Shown: positions 33,201-46,500 of the stretch, piece by piece
Position numbering within the stretch: position 1 is the stretch's first letter
Layout: each line of letters opens with the position of its first letter
NCBI GenBank assembly: GCA_030761205.1
Contig: JAULJL010000011.1
Span: 11,646,501-11,710,500 of the forward strand
Direction of reading: 5' to 3'
DNA from: Fremontodendron californicum
Lineage: Eukaryota > Streptophyta > Magnoliopsida > Malvales > Malvaceae
DNA length: 64,000 bases
The notes under the pieces: generated by a model
Told to the model about the DNA's origin: nothing
What the model saw: only the letters and a program-made list of their open reading frames with translations
Database searches by the model: none
Program-made: the position numbers and the translations under genes

Positions 33201-34312
33201 ATTAAAGTTTGTCAAATTGATTATTCTACCTTTGTGATTTTTTTTTACTTAGCCAATTTTTATTTAACTTTCAAAAAGTCCTAGCTACTATTTGTGAGCT
33301 ATTTAATAGTATTATTTTATATTCCATGTCATTTAGATTATATGCCATATCATCCATATTTGCCATGTCATTTAAATTCTGTCATTTCATTTAGAATATA
33401 TCATATGACTTAGGATATTATATTTCATATAGAATATATTATGTCACCTAGGTCATTTCATTTAGAATATGTCATATAACTTAGGACATTTCATTTCATT
33501 TAGAATATGCTAAGGCATTTAAATTATATTATATCATTTAGGATGCATTATATTATTTAGATTTTGCTATGTCATTTTATTTATGTCATGCATATACATA
33601 TTCATATCTTTTAAAATGTTTTCAAAAGGATAATGATTTTTCAATAAAAAATAAAGATATTCCCGAGTTAAAATAATTCACGAGTTCTCTACCGGGTTTG
33701 CTGGAGGGAATATCATCAATTATCATTAATAAAGGAATATCTTTCTTTCAAAAAATGAGAATGATTAGGAAAGTTTTCCAAAAATAATAAAAATTTCTAT
33801 ATTTTGCCACGTTTGTTGGGGAATATAGGAAAATTTTGAATTTATAAATTCCGGATCATTTTCAATTAAAAATGAAATTATTTTTCTTTAAATTAGGAAT
33901 TAACTTGAAATACTAAATTTAAAACCGATTTTTTACCGAGACTTGAGATAACACACGATTAATAAGGAACCGAATTATACGGGCGTTGTGGGGGTGCTAA
34001 TCCTTCCCCGCACGTAACCGACTCCCGAACCCGCTTCTTTGATTTCTCTGGTTTATAACGCAGACTTGAAATTGGTTTTGAAAATGTTTTAATTAATTTT
34101 AAAATGTTTTATAAAATCGGTTTTAATAGGTGGCCGATCACACCTAGCTAAAAAAGATTGGTGGCGACTCCATGTCTTTTTTTTTAAGGTTATTTTCAAA
34201 ACCTTCATTTTTCTAGAGGAATTAAGTCGACTTTTCCTCGGTTTTTTTAAATGTCACGCTTAACGAATAATAAAGTCTTGCGATGAGACTCGTTATTTTT
34301 TAGGTTGCGATA
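30206..34312 (+). repeat. 5' LTR of the large element (4,107 bp)
   Basis: Starts TGTAGACAAC and ends TTGCGATA, where the expected CA has become TA. It is collinear with 43551-48487 except for ~830 bp missing near 33302. It contains AAGTCAACC repeats near 30340-30430 and CATTTAG-ATATG repeats at 33330-33560. Frames within it are fortuitous. Confidence 0.92.
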
Positions 34313-34315
34313 GCT

Positions 34316-34334
34316 TGGCGACTCCACTGGGGAC
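34316..34334 (+). promoter_or_regulatory. PBS of the large element
   Basis: TGGCGACTCCACTGGGGAC, three bases after the LTR. This form is typical of Ogre-like elements, which are reported to use tRNA-Arg. I have not checked the tRNA match. Confidence 0.75.
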
Positions 34335-35960
34335 AATTAGAGAGTCAGGCCTAAAAATTAGTAGTGTGTTACCAAAGTCTCGGTTTTGTTGGTTTAATTG
34401 GTATTTAATTTTAATTCCCACATTTTTTTAATAAGGCGAATTTTGAAAATAATAAAATGTTTTTAAATATGTTCATTCTCATGTGCATGCATTTTATTAT
34501 TGTTCTCTAGTTATTTAAGGTTGTATATTATAATTGCTTGTTGGTTAATGCGTTACACTATTCTTGAATGTTTTAATTGCTAGGGCATTTAGAATAAGGT
34601 TTGTAGAATAGGTGGTGAAAGATTTGTTATTCCTCCGCACACACTTATTTGCATTTGCATAACATGAATCCTCTACCCGGGTTCCGTCCTTTTAAGTGGG
34701 AGTAAAGTAACTAAGCCTTCGTGATTGATCCTCCGTATGGGCTAGTGAAACACTTTTGGAGTATAAAGTACCTAATGCCTTCGTGATAATCCTCCGCATG
34801 GGCATAGGAAAATATACTCTAACGAATTGAACCCGATTTTATCGGGGTGCCTTACTAGCCTTCACCGGCGACAATGAGGAACAATTCGGGGCCTTAGAAC
34901 CGATTCACCTTCATATAATAAACCTAGGCGAAGCCATGCCGAATTTCCATTAGATATACCTAAAATAGGAACACATGGAGGGACATTTCTAAACCTTTTG
35001 TTACCAATTTTACACCGTGAAGAAGTTTTGTAGATCGGGCAACGATGTACGTACATCGCCCGTAATAAATGTGTTAATCCGCCCCAAAGGCACTGTGATA
35101 CCTATATAAGTAGATATTTATCGGGGCAAAATATTCATTAATTTTAAAAAAAAAAAAAAAAAAATCCTTTTTCAAGCATTTTTGCATTTTGCACATTTCA
35201 TACATGTGTGAATAGAGCATGTACATTTTTGGTTGTGTTATTGATCTCATTCTTTGCAATAAAAAGTTGGTAATCTCATTTGGTGATTTCATAAAATCGG
35301 TAGTGTTACATGAGCATTTGCATATTGTACCATAGTAGGATCCATTATTCCGAAATTCTTTTGAAAATAATGTGTGGTTTTTCATAGAAAAAACATATTT
35401 CAAAAAATTGTAGATTAAATTTGGAGGCAAATCTTGTATAATGAGATTTTTGAATAATCAAGATTTAGGTCCCACCAATTTTGTGTAATCATTTGTTAAT
35501 TTATTTGTATATTTTGACATCATGTCACAGTCCTAACATGCATGGTTATTCATTATAGAATACATTTGTGATATACATGGTCATTCTTTGTACCTACCTT
35601 TGTATTAATTCATTTATTCTCCGCATGTATTCATTTTGACATCATAACATGCATGGTCATTCTTTGTGTATACCTTTGTGTTAATTCATTTATTCTTTGC
35701 ATATATCATTTTGACATCATAGCATGCATGGTCATTCATTGTAGAATACGTTTATGGCATGCATGGTCATTATTTGTATATACTTTTGCATCAATTTATT
35801 CATTTTTTTTAAATGCATCATGTTGACATTAGATTGCATCCACAGCATACATAGTCATCATAATTTCTCTGTATATGTTCATGCATTAATCATCAGTATA
35901 TTCATGCACATAGGAATAGAGCATGTACATTCACAATTGTATTCTTAATCTCATGACATT
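34335..35960 (+). other. Untranslated leader with short repeats
   Basis: No gene. TCCTCCG(C/T)(A/G)-type repeats occur at 34630-34810. At 35530-35780 an imperfect repeat built on GCATGGTCATT...ATTTTGACATCAT recurs. Related sequence lies before the second gag region (37190-37580), so leader and gag seem to have been duplicated together. Confidence 0.6.
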
Positions 35961-35969
35961 TTCATTTGC

Positions 35970-36920
35970 ATGAAAGGGGTTCAAGATATGAGGAAGGAAT
36001 CGGAGGAACGATTGGGTGCTTTGGAACGCAATAAAGAGGAATGTGGACAGGAAATCCGGGAAGTGAAAGGACAACTTGCCAAATTGCTGAAAATGTTTGA
36101 GGATATGGGTAAAAGTAAAGAGGAACTTTCTCAGGGCTCTGTATCGTCTTCGGATCAACCAAAACCATTAGGTCCAGAACATACAATCCTTGCTGGATCA
36201 TGCGCTTGTCAATGACACAAAGGTTGCAATCCTGATGAAATTGTGGACAAAATCGTGAAAATGATTAAACCTGAGAGCTTGATACCAAAGATAGAAACCT
36301 CAAATCCTGTACCATACCTGCAAACTGTTCTAGGTCCAAGCCAGTATCCCCACCCTACCATGGTCCAATCATCCATTGGGATGACCACTACGGGATTCCT
36401 GAATCCCACTCCATTACCAACAACTGCTAGTTCATACTATTTCCCTCATCAATCATCTTATCCAGTACCTGAGATAGGAACCTCAAGCTATGTATAACCT
36501 CCAAAGGTCCTGTGTCCAAATCCATACCCTTACCATGCTGTTTTGCCACATCTCCATGTAAACACACTGGTTCGAACTTTAGTGCCACCACCAAGTGCCC
36601 CAACTCCTAGGCCAAGTGTGACTAAGAAACGACCCCAGGATAAGACCCAAAGGCCTTTTGATCCCCTTCCAATCAGCTACCGAGAGCTTTTCCCTATACT
36701 GACCCAAAATCACATGGTTGCCTGTATCCCATTGAAACCCCTGTTACCACCATATCTAAAGGGGTATAATCCAAATGCAAGATGTGATTATCACTATGGA
36801 ATTGTTGGCCATAACGTTGAAGACTGTATGGCATTCAAAAAGAAAGTGCAAACTCTTATCAATGCCAAGTGGTTGGATCCAACGACACTGATTGATAGAG
36901 GACTGGGAAAGCGTCATTAG
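35970..36920 (+). pseudogene. gag region 1 of the large element (two in-frame stops, core missing)
   Basis: A single reading frame interrupted by TGA at 36213 and TAA at 36495. The N-terminus (MKGVQDMRKESEERLGALER) is a coiled coil. The C-terminus has FDPLPISYRELFPILTQNHM and a zinc-knuckle-like CDYHYGIVGHNVEDC (C-x2-H-x5-H-x4-C). The Retrotrans_gag core between them is absent, so this copy carries an internal deletion as well as stops. Confidence 0.8.
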
Positions 36921-37694
36921 GATTGGGAGATTTACAGCATTGAGATGGAAAGACTTTGGTCTTATATGATGTAATAGGATTTCACTTATTTAGTAGCCGG
37001 CTCTTATAGCCTTAGGATGCTAGGAAGAATAAAGTGCTTGTAAAGACAGTTTTAACTATTGCTCAGATTTTGTAAACATGGTTTATACCATTGTGAACGT
37101 TGATATGGGAACGAATTGATTATGTTTCAAATTTATGAGATGTTGATGATTAAGTTCCTCCGATTCTTATTGCCTCCGTGATATCTTCCCCTTTTGCATT
37201 TTGCATCCGATCAATTATTGGTCATACCATACATTCATACATGTATCATGTTAGTATCAGGTTGCATTTATGCATTCATAATCAGCATGATTTTTCAATA
37301 TATATCCTTTGTATATACTCTGTATCAATCGTTCATTGTTTGCATGTATCATAATTGACGTCGTGTTGCATTCATAGTGTATATGATCATATGCTAAAAT
37401 GTACATGATTATTCATTGCATATATCCATGCGTTGATTTGTTTTTATTTTCTTGCAACATGTTGGCATCGTGATTGCATTTATTACATATATGGTCAGCA
37501 TGTTTCCATTGTACATGTCCATACATTATATTGTTTAGGCTTCACATGTATCAAATTGCATTCATGGCTCATTCATCATGACATACATTTGGGGGAAATA
37601 AAACAGAAGTTGGCTTGGCTTTAGGAGTCTTTGAAAGAATTTCCATTTCAAATCAGAAGAAGTACTGAGTACCCTTTTAATACAGGCTAGTGCT

Positions 37695-39151
37695 ATGAAA
37701 AATGAACAAGTTGCCCGAATGAAAAAAATGGAAAAGGTACAGAAAGAATTGCGAGAACAACTAGCAAAGTCTCAAGCAGAATCTAAGGATCAGATGACTA
37801 AATTAATGGAGCTGATGTCCGCCGTAATCAAGGGAAAAGGATACACCAAAACTTTGTCTCCAGGAAAGGGTTAGAGGCACAAAATGGTCAGAATGAGGTC
37901 GTAATGAGTGATGCCCAGAACACAGTTAACCCCGTCAATGTCCTAAACTCGGATGATCCGACTAAACAGGCAAAGTTGAAAATGGTTACAGTAAATGAGG
38001 TTGAGTTGGCAGATTCCCAAGGGAAATATCAGTTGCTAGATGAAAGGCTCCGGGTAGTAGAAAATACAGATGTATTTGGGAGTTTAGATGCGAAAGAATG
38101 ATGTTTGGTCTTCGATTTAGTCATTCCTCCTAAGTTCAAGATCCCTGACTTTGTGAAATATGACGGGACGACTGATCCATCAGCCCATATCACTATGTTC
38201 TGCCGGAAGATGACAAGTCATATAGATAATGATAAGCTTTTGATTCACTGCTTTCAGGATAGCCTCAGCGGATCTGCAATTAGGTGGTATAGTCAGTTGA
38301 GCAAGGATCAGATTCGCTCTTGGAATGACCTGGCTAGGGTTTTTCTAAACCAGTACAAGCATATGACCGACACGACACCTGACCGTCTCACCTTGCAAAA
38401 TATGAAGAAAAGAGCTACTGAGAGCTTCAAAGAATATGCGCAATGGTGGATGAGCCTGGCCACCCAAGTACAACCGCCTTTAACTCAGAAGGAAACCACT
38501 GTCCTTTTTGTGAATACACTGCAGGCCCCATACAACGATAGACTTGTCGGCAACACCACGAAGAATTTTTCGGACATGGTAATTTCAGGGGAGATGATTG
38601 AGAATGCTATCAAGGATGGGAAAATTGAAGGAGAAAGAACATCCAATACCAAGAAAAAAGGGGTATCTGAAAAGAAAAATGAAGATACCCAAGTCATGGA
38701 AGACTTTGCCCCACCTCCCCAATTCTCCTCGTATCAGCCATTTTACTCTACCCTGAACAATGTCTCTCAAGGTTTTTATCCCTACCAACCAATGACTGCA
38801 ACTACACCAGAATTTACATCTGTCTATCAATCGAACATCCTTGGGAATAATCGAAGGGGGCATAAAAAGCGAAAAAAAAATCAGGTTGACCCGATTCCTG
38901 TGACATACAGTGAGCTACTACCTCAACTCATCCAGAATCACCTTGTGACACCCATGCAATTAGAGCCTCTGAAGCCCCCTTATCCGAGCTAGTATGATGC
39001 TAATGGGTGTTGTGGTTATCATTCTGGCAATCAAGGTCACTCAACAGAGAACTGCCCCGCTTTGAAGTACAAGGTCAGAGATCTCATCAAGGCTGGTTCG
39101 ATAAGTTTTGAAGATGGGGAAGCCAAGTGTCATAAGAAACACTGTGCATGA
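37695..39151 (+). pseudogene. gag region 2 of the large element (frameshift and two stops)
   Basis: It starts with a coiled coil (MKKMEKVQKELREQLAKSQ) ended by a stop near 37873. It then continues in another frame from 37904 to 39151, with stops at 38099 (TGA) and 38990 (TAG). It includes the full Retrotrans_gag core: PPKFKIPDFVKYDGTTDP, then GSAIRWYSQLSKDQIRSW, then RATESFKEYAQWW. The C-terminus has VDPIPVTYSELLPQLIQNHL and CGYHSGNQGHSTENC. With the core and the same C-terminal blocks as region 1, this is the more complete of two tandem gag copies. No protease or RT follows. Confidence 0.87.
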
Positions 39152-41940
39152 TCATATTAGGTTTTTGACGTATGTAGTTCTATACACTGTGATAATGAAA
39201 GCACTTGTCTCATGTTAACATCTACATGAATTAAATGAATTTTGAATTTTAAGTGCTTTGTGTTTGTTGTGTTTTAACAATAACTTGAATTTGCAAAAAC
39301 AAGCATTAAGGAATTTTTAATAATGGATAGTCACAAGAAGATTGATGATTAGTGTTACAAATGACGCAATACCTTCTCCATTCTCTTTAGGTTTTCCTAA
39401 GCCTAAATCTCTAAAACCAAGAACACTTGAAAGACCTAATGCTTCAAGGAAATGAATGATTTGACTTCATAAAACCATTGTCATCATAGAATATGCAAAG
39501 ACGTAGATCTTAGTCTAGGCTATGAACAAAGGAACGAACTTTTTGAAAATTTTCAAATTCCTTGAAATTCAAACAAATGAGACATTCTTTCAAGAATCTA
39601 GATTGTGATGATTTGGTGTGTGTCAAGATTGTGCTAAAACCATTCATGATCTTTCCCAATAACCACAAAACACTAATTTCCCAAACATCACTTCATGATT
39701 GACACCGTGGGGCACAATGATTAAACTAGATTATCCCTTGTTCCAGACAAAACCCGTTTTTGGGTCATATTTTTCTTGTCTCTTCAAAGAACTCAGATTG
39801 GAAACTCAGCCTTTTCACTTGCTATGTTCCTCGTTGATACAAATTCTCATTGGTTAATCAAATAGGGGCATCATATGTGGAAATGATGGATACATGGTGA
39901 ATAAGGATGGACTAAACGCATGAATCATTGGGGCATGCGATGAAAATGAAAAAATGAAAAATTTGTGATATCATGCATATGAGAATTCGGATGATTCCAA
40001 AGTGCAAAATGAAATTCTGAATATCTATTTCCCCTGGGGATTGCTTTTCAATGTGAATATTCGTGCTTGACATGAGGAATGACCATCTTTCATATCCCTT
40101 TCACACAAAAGGAAATTATCCAGTCACCCCTTTTGAGCCAAAATAATTCTTTCTTCTTTGAACCCTGATCAAGGATCACCCTCTACACTAGAGGGCAAAT
40201 GCGAGGAAAGATCTTTTTAAAGATCATTGAGAAATGAGTCCTAGCTCAAAGACAGATACAAAGCAAATGGAACCCCGAATAAATACGGGTGCACTCTGTC
40301 AAAGAAAAAAGAAGAGGAAAAGAGGGCGAAATGAAAGCCAAGAAAAACAAAAGAAAAACACCAAAAAAAAAAGTGTGTGAAAGACATAGCAAATTGAAAG
40401 CCAAAAGCAAGGAAGAAAAAGAGCAAAGTCAAATGGAAAGAAATGTCTAAGAAGGGACAAATGCTTCAAAGAGAATCCTCCTCAAAGAAAGGATCCTTGA
40501 TCTGATTACCCTCAAACACATATTTTGGGCCTATTTATCCTTTCTTTCTGAACCTTCAGCCATGGCCTACATTACATGCTTTAAAAGTCTATTTTGATCA
40601 AGCATGAATATTTAATTTGAAGGGTTTTCCTCAGATTTTATCCCATTTCATTGAATTATCATTTCACTAAGGAAGAATTTAGAATTCCCAAGTGTATGGT
40701 AGAAAAAAAATGGAAATAATGGGACTCTAGGGCGAAAACCCAAAAATAGACGGTCTAGAGAAAATTTGAAAATTTTTGATGCCATCGATGATAGTGTCGA
40801 TACCACAAAAGAAAAGATCTTATTAAAGGAGTGATCATCGAGGAACATTTAAAATTCCTGAACCTCTTAAATTGACAGCTCTCATTCAGAGGATTGTCTT
40901 CAAAAACTGGAACTTTTTTTCCCAAGATTAAACTTTCTGGTTTAAACATCTCGGCCAATCTTGACGCTTGTCAAATTGCCTTGATATGGAAACTAAAAAG
41001 AGTGTTGAATTTGCTTAGTTCTCAATGAATTCATAAAACCTGTTCCATTTGTGAGCCTAGAAGGGATATACATTTTTGTCATGAAGTTTTCCTAGAAAAG
41101 CCAGAATCTTGTTATACCAAACCTTGCCAATCCCAGTTGAAAAAACCCAGATTGATACTTAGAGAAATTTCTAACAATGATCATCAATCTTCAAAAGATT
41201 TATACATTACACATTCTGGGGTTAATATTTTTTGTTCAGAAGTTTTCCAAATGCGAAAACAAATAAAGAGATTTTTTTGAAATACCCATTTTGATGTTGA
41301 CATGAGACAAGGATTTTTATAACTCAAAGGTGTAGAATTGCCAAGATAGGTCCTGACTTCCAGATATGAGAAGAAGAAATAGAACCCTGTTCAGATCTCT
41401 GTTGATGAAAATTTGAAAACTGTTGGGGCAAAGAGAATAGCCAAAATGAATTGAAGATATACTCTGATTTGAAGAGGAAAAATGAATTTGAAAGGCTAAG
41501 CCAAAGTCTAGAAAAACAACCGGGGGCATTTGCATCACTCATGAGCACTCATCCCTTTATCGAGCTTTTGCATTTGCATAGTGTCAGTAAGCATTTGCAT
41601 CATTCATGGGTATTTGCATTGGCATTATTCCATAAGCATCTGCATTTTACCTTTACATTTACATTCTTCATGGAATTCGCATTTGTGTCATTTCAAGCAA
41701 TTGCATTATTTCTAGAATCATTGCATTTTCATTATTGTGTGGTAATTATAGTTACACCATTTATAAACCAGTTACATGAATACAATTAGTAGGGGCATCT
41801 GCATCATGAAACATGGGCATCAATCCAGGCCATTTGCATTTGCACTAAGAAACATTTACATCAATCCAAGCATTTACATTTGCACCATGAAGAATGAGCA
41901 CCTTGTTAAAAGACATGTGCATCTGCATCATTTCTCAAAG
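39152..41940 (+). other. 3' non-coding region replacing pol
   Basis: About 2.8 kb with no domain on either strand. It is collinear with 49740-52180 of the second element (for example CACTTGTCTCATGT at 39203 and 49821), so the loss of pol is shared. From 41530 on, GCATTTGCATC-type words recur. Confidence 0.7.
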
Positions 41941-43220
41941 CTTCTGGAGGAGTTACCCAGAATTTTACAATGAGCAAGTCTTTGGTGGTGATAGCCAAGG
42001 CTTCTGAAAGGGATATCCATAATTTTATAGTTTTAAAAGTGAACAAGTCTTCGGTGGTGATAGTTGAAGCCTCTGGTGGAGATATCTAGTGTTTTATAAT
42101 TTTGAAAAATGAGAAATCTTCTTCTAGAGGAGTTACCCAGAATTTTACAATGAGCAAGTCTTTGGTGGTGATAGCCAAAGCTTCTGGTGGGGATATCCAG
42201 AATTTTACAGTTTCAAAAGTGAACAAGTCTTCGGTGGTGATAGCTGAAGCCTCTAGTGGAGATATCCAGGGTTTTATAATTTTGAAAAATGAGAAATCTT
42301 CTTCTGGATGAGTTACCCAGAATTTTACAATGAGCAAATCTTTGGTGGTGATAGCCAAAGCTTCTGGTGGGGATATCCAGAATTTTACAGTTTTAAAAAT
42401 GAACAAGTCTTCGGTGGTGATAGCTGAAGCCTCTGGTGGAGATATCCAGGGTTTTATAATTTTGAAAAATGAGAAATCTTCTTCTGGAGGAGTTACCCAG
42501 AATTTTATTCAACATGTGCATCTAGATCAAGAAGCATTTGCATCAATCTAAGTTATTTGAATCTGCATCAAGAAAGTTTGCATCAAATCAAGTCATTTAC
42601 ATTTGCATCAAAGACATTTGCACTAGTCTAAGTCATTTGCATCTACATCAAGAAGCATTTGCATCAATTAAAGACATTTGCATTTGCATCATCTCTTAAA
42701 GTCTTCAGGTATAATCTAACTCGTTTTGCTTCTCAAATGAGTCGAGCCCCGAGATCATCGTCGAGGTACTTTCTTTATTATGAACAAGTCTTCGATGGTG
42801 ATAGCTGAAGCCTTTGGTGGAGATATCCAGAGTTTTAAAATCCTTTGAAAAGTCTTCGATGGTGATAGCTGAAGCTTCTGGAGGTGATACCCAGAATTTT
42901 TACAGTTTTAAAATGAGCAAGACTTTGGTGGTGATAGCCGAAGCTTCTGGAGGAAATACCCAGAATTTTAAACACAGCTGAGAGCAAGATAGGTTAAGGC
43001 CCCGAGACCATCGTCGAGGTCATTTCCTTTATTGCAAATCGAATTCGTTTCCTTAAGACGAGTCGAGCCCCGAGATCATATCCTTTGAAAAGGTAAAAAG
43101 TCTTTGGTGGTGATAGCTGAAGCTTCTGGAGGTGATACCCGGAATTTTTACAGTTTTAAAAAATGAGAAAGACTTTGGTGATGATAGCCAAAGCTTCTGG
43201 AGGAGATACCCAGAATTTTA
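41941..43220 (+). repeat. 180-bp minisatellite, then diverged half units
   Basis: AGTTACCCAGAATTTTACAA recurs at 41951, 42131 and 42311 (period 180). Each unit has two similar halves built on GGTGGTGATAGC(C/T)(A/G)AAGC and GATATCCAG. Looser copies run on at 42780-43220, together with a TCGAGCCCCGAGATCAT segment. It ends shortly before the 3' LTR. Confidence 0.92.
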
Positions 43221-43535
43221 AACACAGCTGAGAACAAGACAGGTTAAGGCTCCGAGACCATCGTCGAGGTCATTTCCTTTCTTGCAAATCGAATTTGTTT
43301 CCTTAAGATGGGTCGAGCCTTGATTAGTCAGGGAATTTAATTTAAGGACAAAATCTTCAATTTACTGTTTTAAAAAAAATAGAAAAAAAATGAAAAAAGA
43401 AAAAAAGGAAAAAATGAAAAAATGATAGAAGAATGAAAAAGAAAACCCCTTTCCCTTTCCTTCAAATGTGATTTCACTGAACGTACAAAATTAGTGTCAG
43501 TTTATCTTTGCCTGATTCCTGATTCTCAGTAATAG

Positions 43536-43550
43536 CCAAAGAGAGGCAGC
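43536..43550 (+). promoter_or_regulatory. Polypurine tract before the 3' LTR
   Basis: CCAAAGAGAGGCAGC directly precedes TGTAGACACC. The same position in the second element reads TAAAGAGGGGCAGC. Confidence 0.65.
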
Positions 43551-46500
43551 TGTAGACACCTAATTTTGTCCGGACAACTAAAACAGGTATGTTTTCTTCC
43601 TAAATTGATGTTTTCGAGTGTAAAAAGACTTTTTTCATCCTGCAGGTGGTACTCTGAGACTTAGTTTAAAGGGGCAAGCATAAAAAGTCAAACTTTAAAA
43701 AAGTCAACCCCGAAAAAAGTCAACCCCAAAAAGTCAAACTACTAAAAAAGTCAACCCACTTTCAAAATCAAGATTTTAATTTCAATTGAAAAATGGCGAA
43801 AGAATTTTGGTAATCCGAGGTCTACATTGAAAGATATGGAGTTCGAAAGTTGGGATTTGGAGATTCAGTAGAAAAGAAATCCTAATCCGAGAAATTTGGG
43901 GAAAAGTGCTTAAACGATCAAATTGGTCAAAATTGAAGGTTCCAAATGAAAGATAAGCACTGACTACGGGTAATGGAGAAGTCACTTGCAAGAAAAACCG
44001 AAAGAAAAGTCAATCCGGGAGAAAACCGAGAATTAGGGTTTTTAGTGGATTAAGGTGAAATCAGGAAGAATCACCGGAATGGCCCGACTTGGTAAGATCA
44101 AAGCCCCCAATGGATGAGGAATGGTTAAAAAGGGATAGCCCAAGGCTCACCTTAAAGAAAATCTGAAAATCGGACTTGTTTTGAGCAAAACGGGGTTTCG
44201 GAGGCAAAAGGGCAAAAATGGAAAATTTGGGAAAAATAGCAAATGGACTCCGAAAATTCTGAAAATTTGTAAATCTCATTATTAAATCATTTAAAATAGA
44301 TTGGAGAAAGAAAATCTTGATTCGGAGTTCGTTTGCAAAATGGCCAAATCCCGGGCCTCCTATGCAATAATTCAAGAAGATAAATCCCGCAAAAATAGCA
44401 AATGGACTCCAAAAATTCTGAAATTTTGCAAATCTCATTTTTAAATTATTTGGAAGATATTGGCGAAATAAAATCTTGAGTTGGAGTTCGTTTGCAAAAT
44501 GGCCAAATCCCGGGCCTCTTACGTAGTAATTCAAGCCGATAAATCCCAAAAAAATAACAAATGAGCTCCAAAAATTATGAAAACTTTCAGATCACACTTT
44601 TTAATTATTTTTAAGAGATTGGTGTAGAAAAATCTTGATTTGGAGCTCGTTTAAAAAATGGTAAAATGTGGGGGCATAAAAGGGCATTTTTGGAAGAAAA
44701 AATCCAAATAAATAACAAACGGACTCGGATATTTTTGAAAACTTCCAAAACTCAATGTTTTATTATTTTGGAAGTATTAAAAAAAAAGAAAAATTGAGTT
44801 TGGAGTCCGTTTAATATTTATTTGCATCCGGGGGGCAAAATGATCATTTCACCCAAGCAACCGAAAAGGGCTTCTTTGGGCTTTCAAAAAATCAGACTTG
44901 GGCTGGAAAAGAGAAGTGCTGGCCTGCCCAAGCCCAAAGGAAGGAGGAAGCTTCTGATTTTTCAATCAAATGGCTAAAAATCAAGAGTTAGTTAGAGATT
45001 CTCTTTGATCAAGCCATGGTGATTAAGCTACATAGGACAAGAGAGATGTCAACATTATTCTTGAACAGCTGTAATTTGAGATAGCTGATATGCTAATCTA
45101 ATGGTGGTAATTTCATGATTTTTCCACCTCGAATTATTAGCCATTTGATGGAAAATTGGTTACAAAAAAAAAGACAACATCTTGGAGAATTAAAGGGCCA
45201 TTCGGCCAGCACTTGTTGGGGGGTCAGAAATTTCATTTTTCATCTTCATTTTGCTGAGTTATCTTAGCTTTTACTTGGTTTTTCTCTCCTTGGTTGAAAG
45301 CAAAAAAACAAAAGTTTAGAAAAGAAAGGAAAGTTTGAAGAGATAAAGCTTGAAAAATAGCTTCTTGAGGTTGCTCTTGAGCACCAACTCTTGCACTTTC
45401 TTGATTTTCCATTCTTGTTTTTGCTATTTTGATTTCTATTTGGTGAGTTTCCATTCTAAATAAATGTTTTTTATTGTTCTTTTTAAGTTGTTCCTTCATC
45501 TCCTTCTTGAATATATTGTTTACAATTTTTTTTTATATTATACTCACCATGGCCAAATGGCCTACATTATTCATTTAAGTTGCTGTTTTGATTTATTTTA
45601 CCATATTGTTTATGTTATTTTCTTTGATCTTGGTGTTTTAAATTTTATGTTACTTCATATTCTTGAGTTATAATTTAATTTAGTTGCTTTGTTTGTTGCC
45701 ATTTATGTTTTAAATATCATGTTTTTGCATTTTTAATTTTCTGTTTTCATGATGTTTAAATTTGAGCATGTTTTAGATTTAGTATATCAAGTGTTTGTGA
45801 AAATTCTTGTGTGGTCTTTGCATAATTTGAGTTTTATATCTTAGTTGAGCATATTTTAGATTTAGTATATTAAGTGTTTGTGAAAATGCTTGTGTGATTT
45901 TTGCATGATTTGAGTGTTATATTTTAGTTGAGCATGTTAGTATACCAAGTGTTTGTGAAAATGCCATGCTTGTTGGAGCTTGAGGCCATTTGGCTACTCC
46001 ATGTGTTTTGCATTGTGTGTTGCATTTTTGCCATGTTAGTTAGTAGGTTTTTGCATTTGTATGACATTTGATTTAGTTGAGCATGTTAGTATACCAAGTG
46101 TTTGTGAAAATGCCATGTTTGCTAGGTTCATTATTCCATTCGGCCATCCTTGGAATTTTTGCATTTTATGTGCATTTTTGCTATGATTAGTGGATAGGCT
46201 AGCATTTGCATGATATTTGGTTGAGTTTTGGTTTAAGCATGCTTTGTGTTTGTCAAAATGCCATGCATATTTTAGTTATTAGGTTTGGTTCATTTTCCAT
46301 GCATGTTCATGCACTTTAGGTCTAGGTTGCATTAAATGCCATGCAAGTTCATTTAGGTCTAGGTCACTTTATGAATGCCATGCATTTTTTTCATGACATT
46401 TAGGTTTAAACTCATGCATTTCATGCTCTAGGTTTGCTGTAATTTTTCATGCATTTCATGTTCATGCCACTTGAATAATGACTTAGGCCAATTAATGGTT

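Noticed and set aside
42086..42551. Repeat-containing ORFs on both strands in the 180-bp array
   Set aside because: A period of 180 is divisible by three, so frames stay open by chance. No start context, and the array is absent from the sister element.
44061..44549. 162-codon minus-strand ORF in the Ogre-like LTR (also 30729-31079)
   Set aside because: Lies in non-coding LTR; it repeats an internal LTR repeat, and its frame is not kept between LTR copies.
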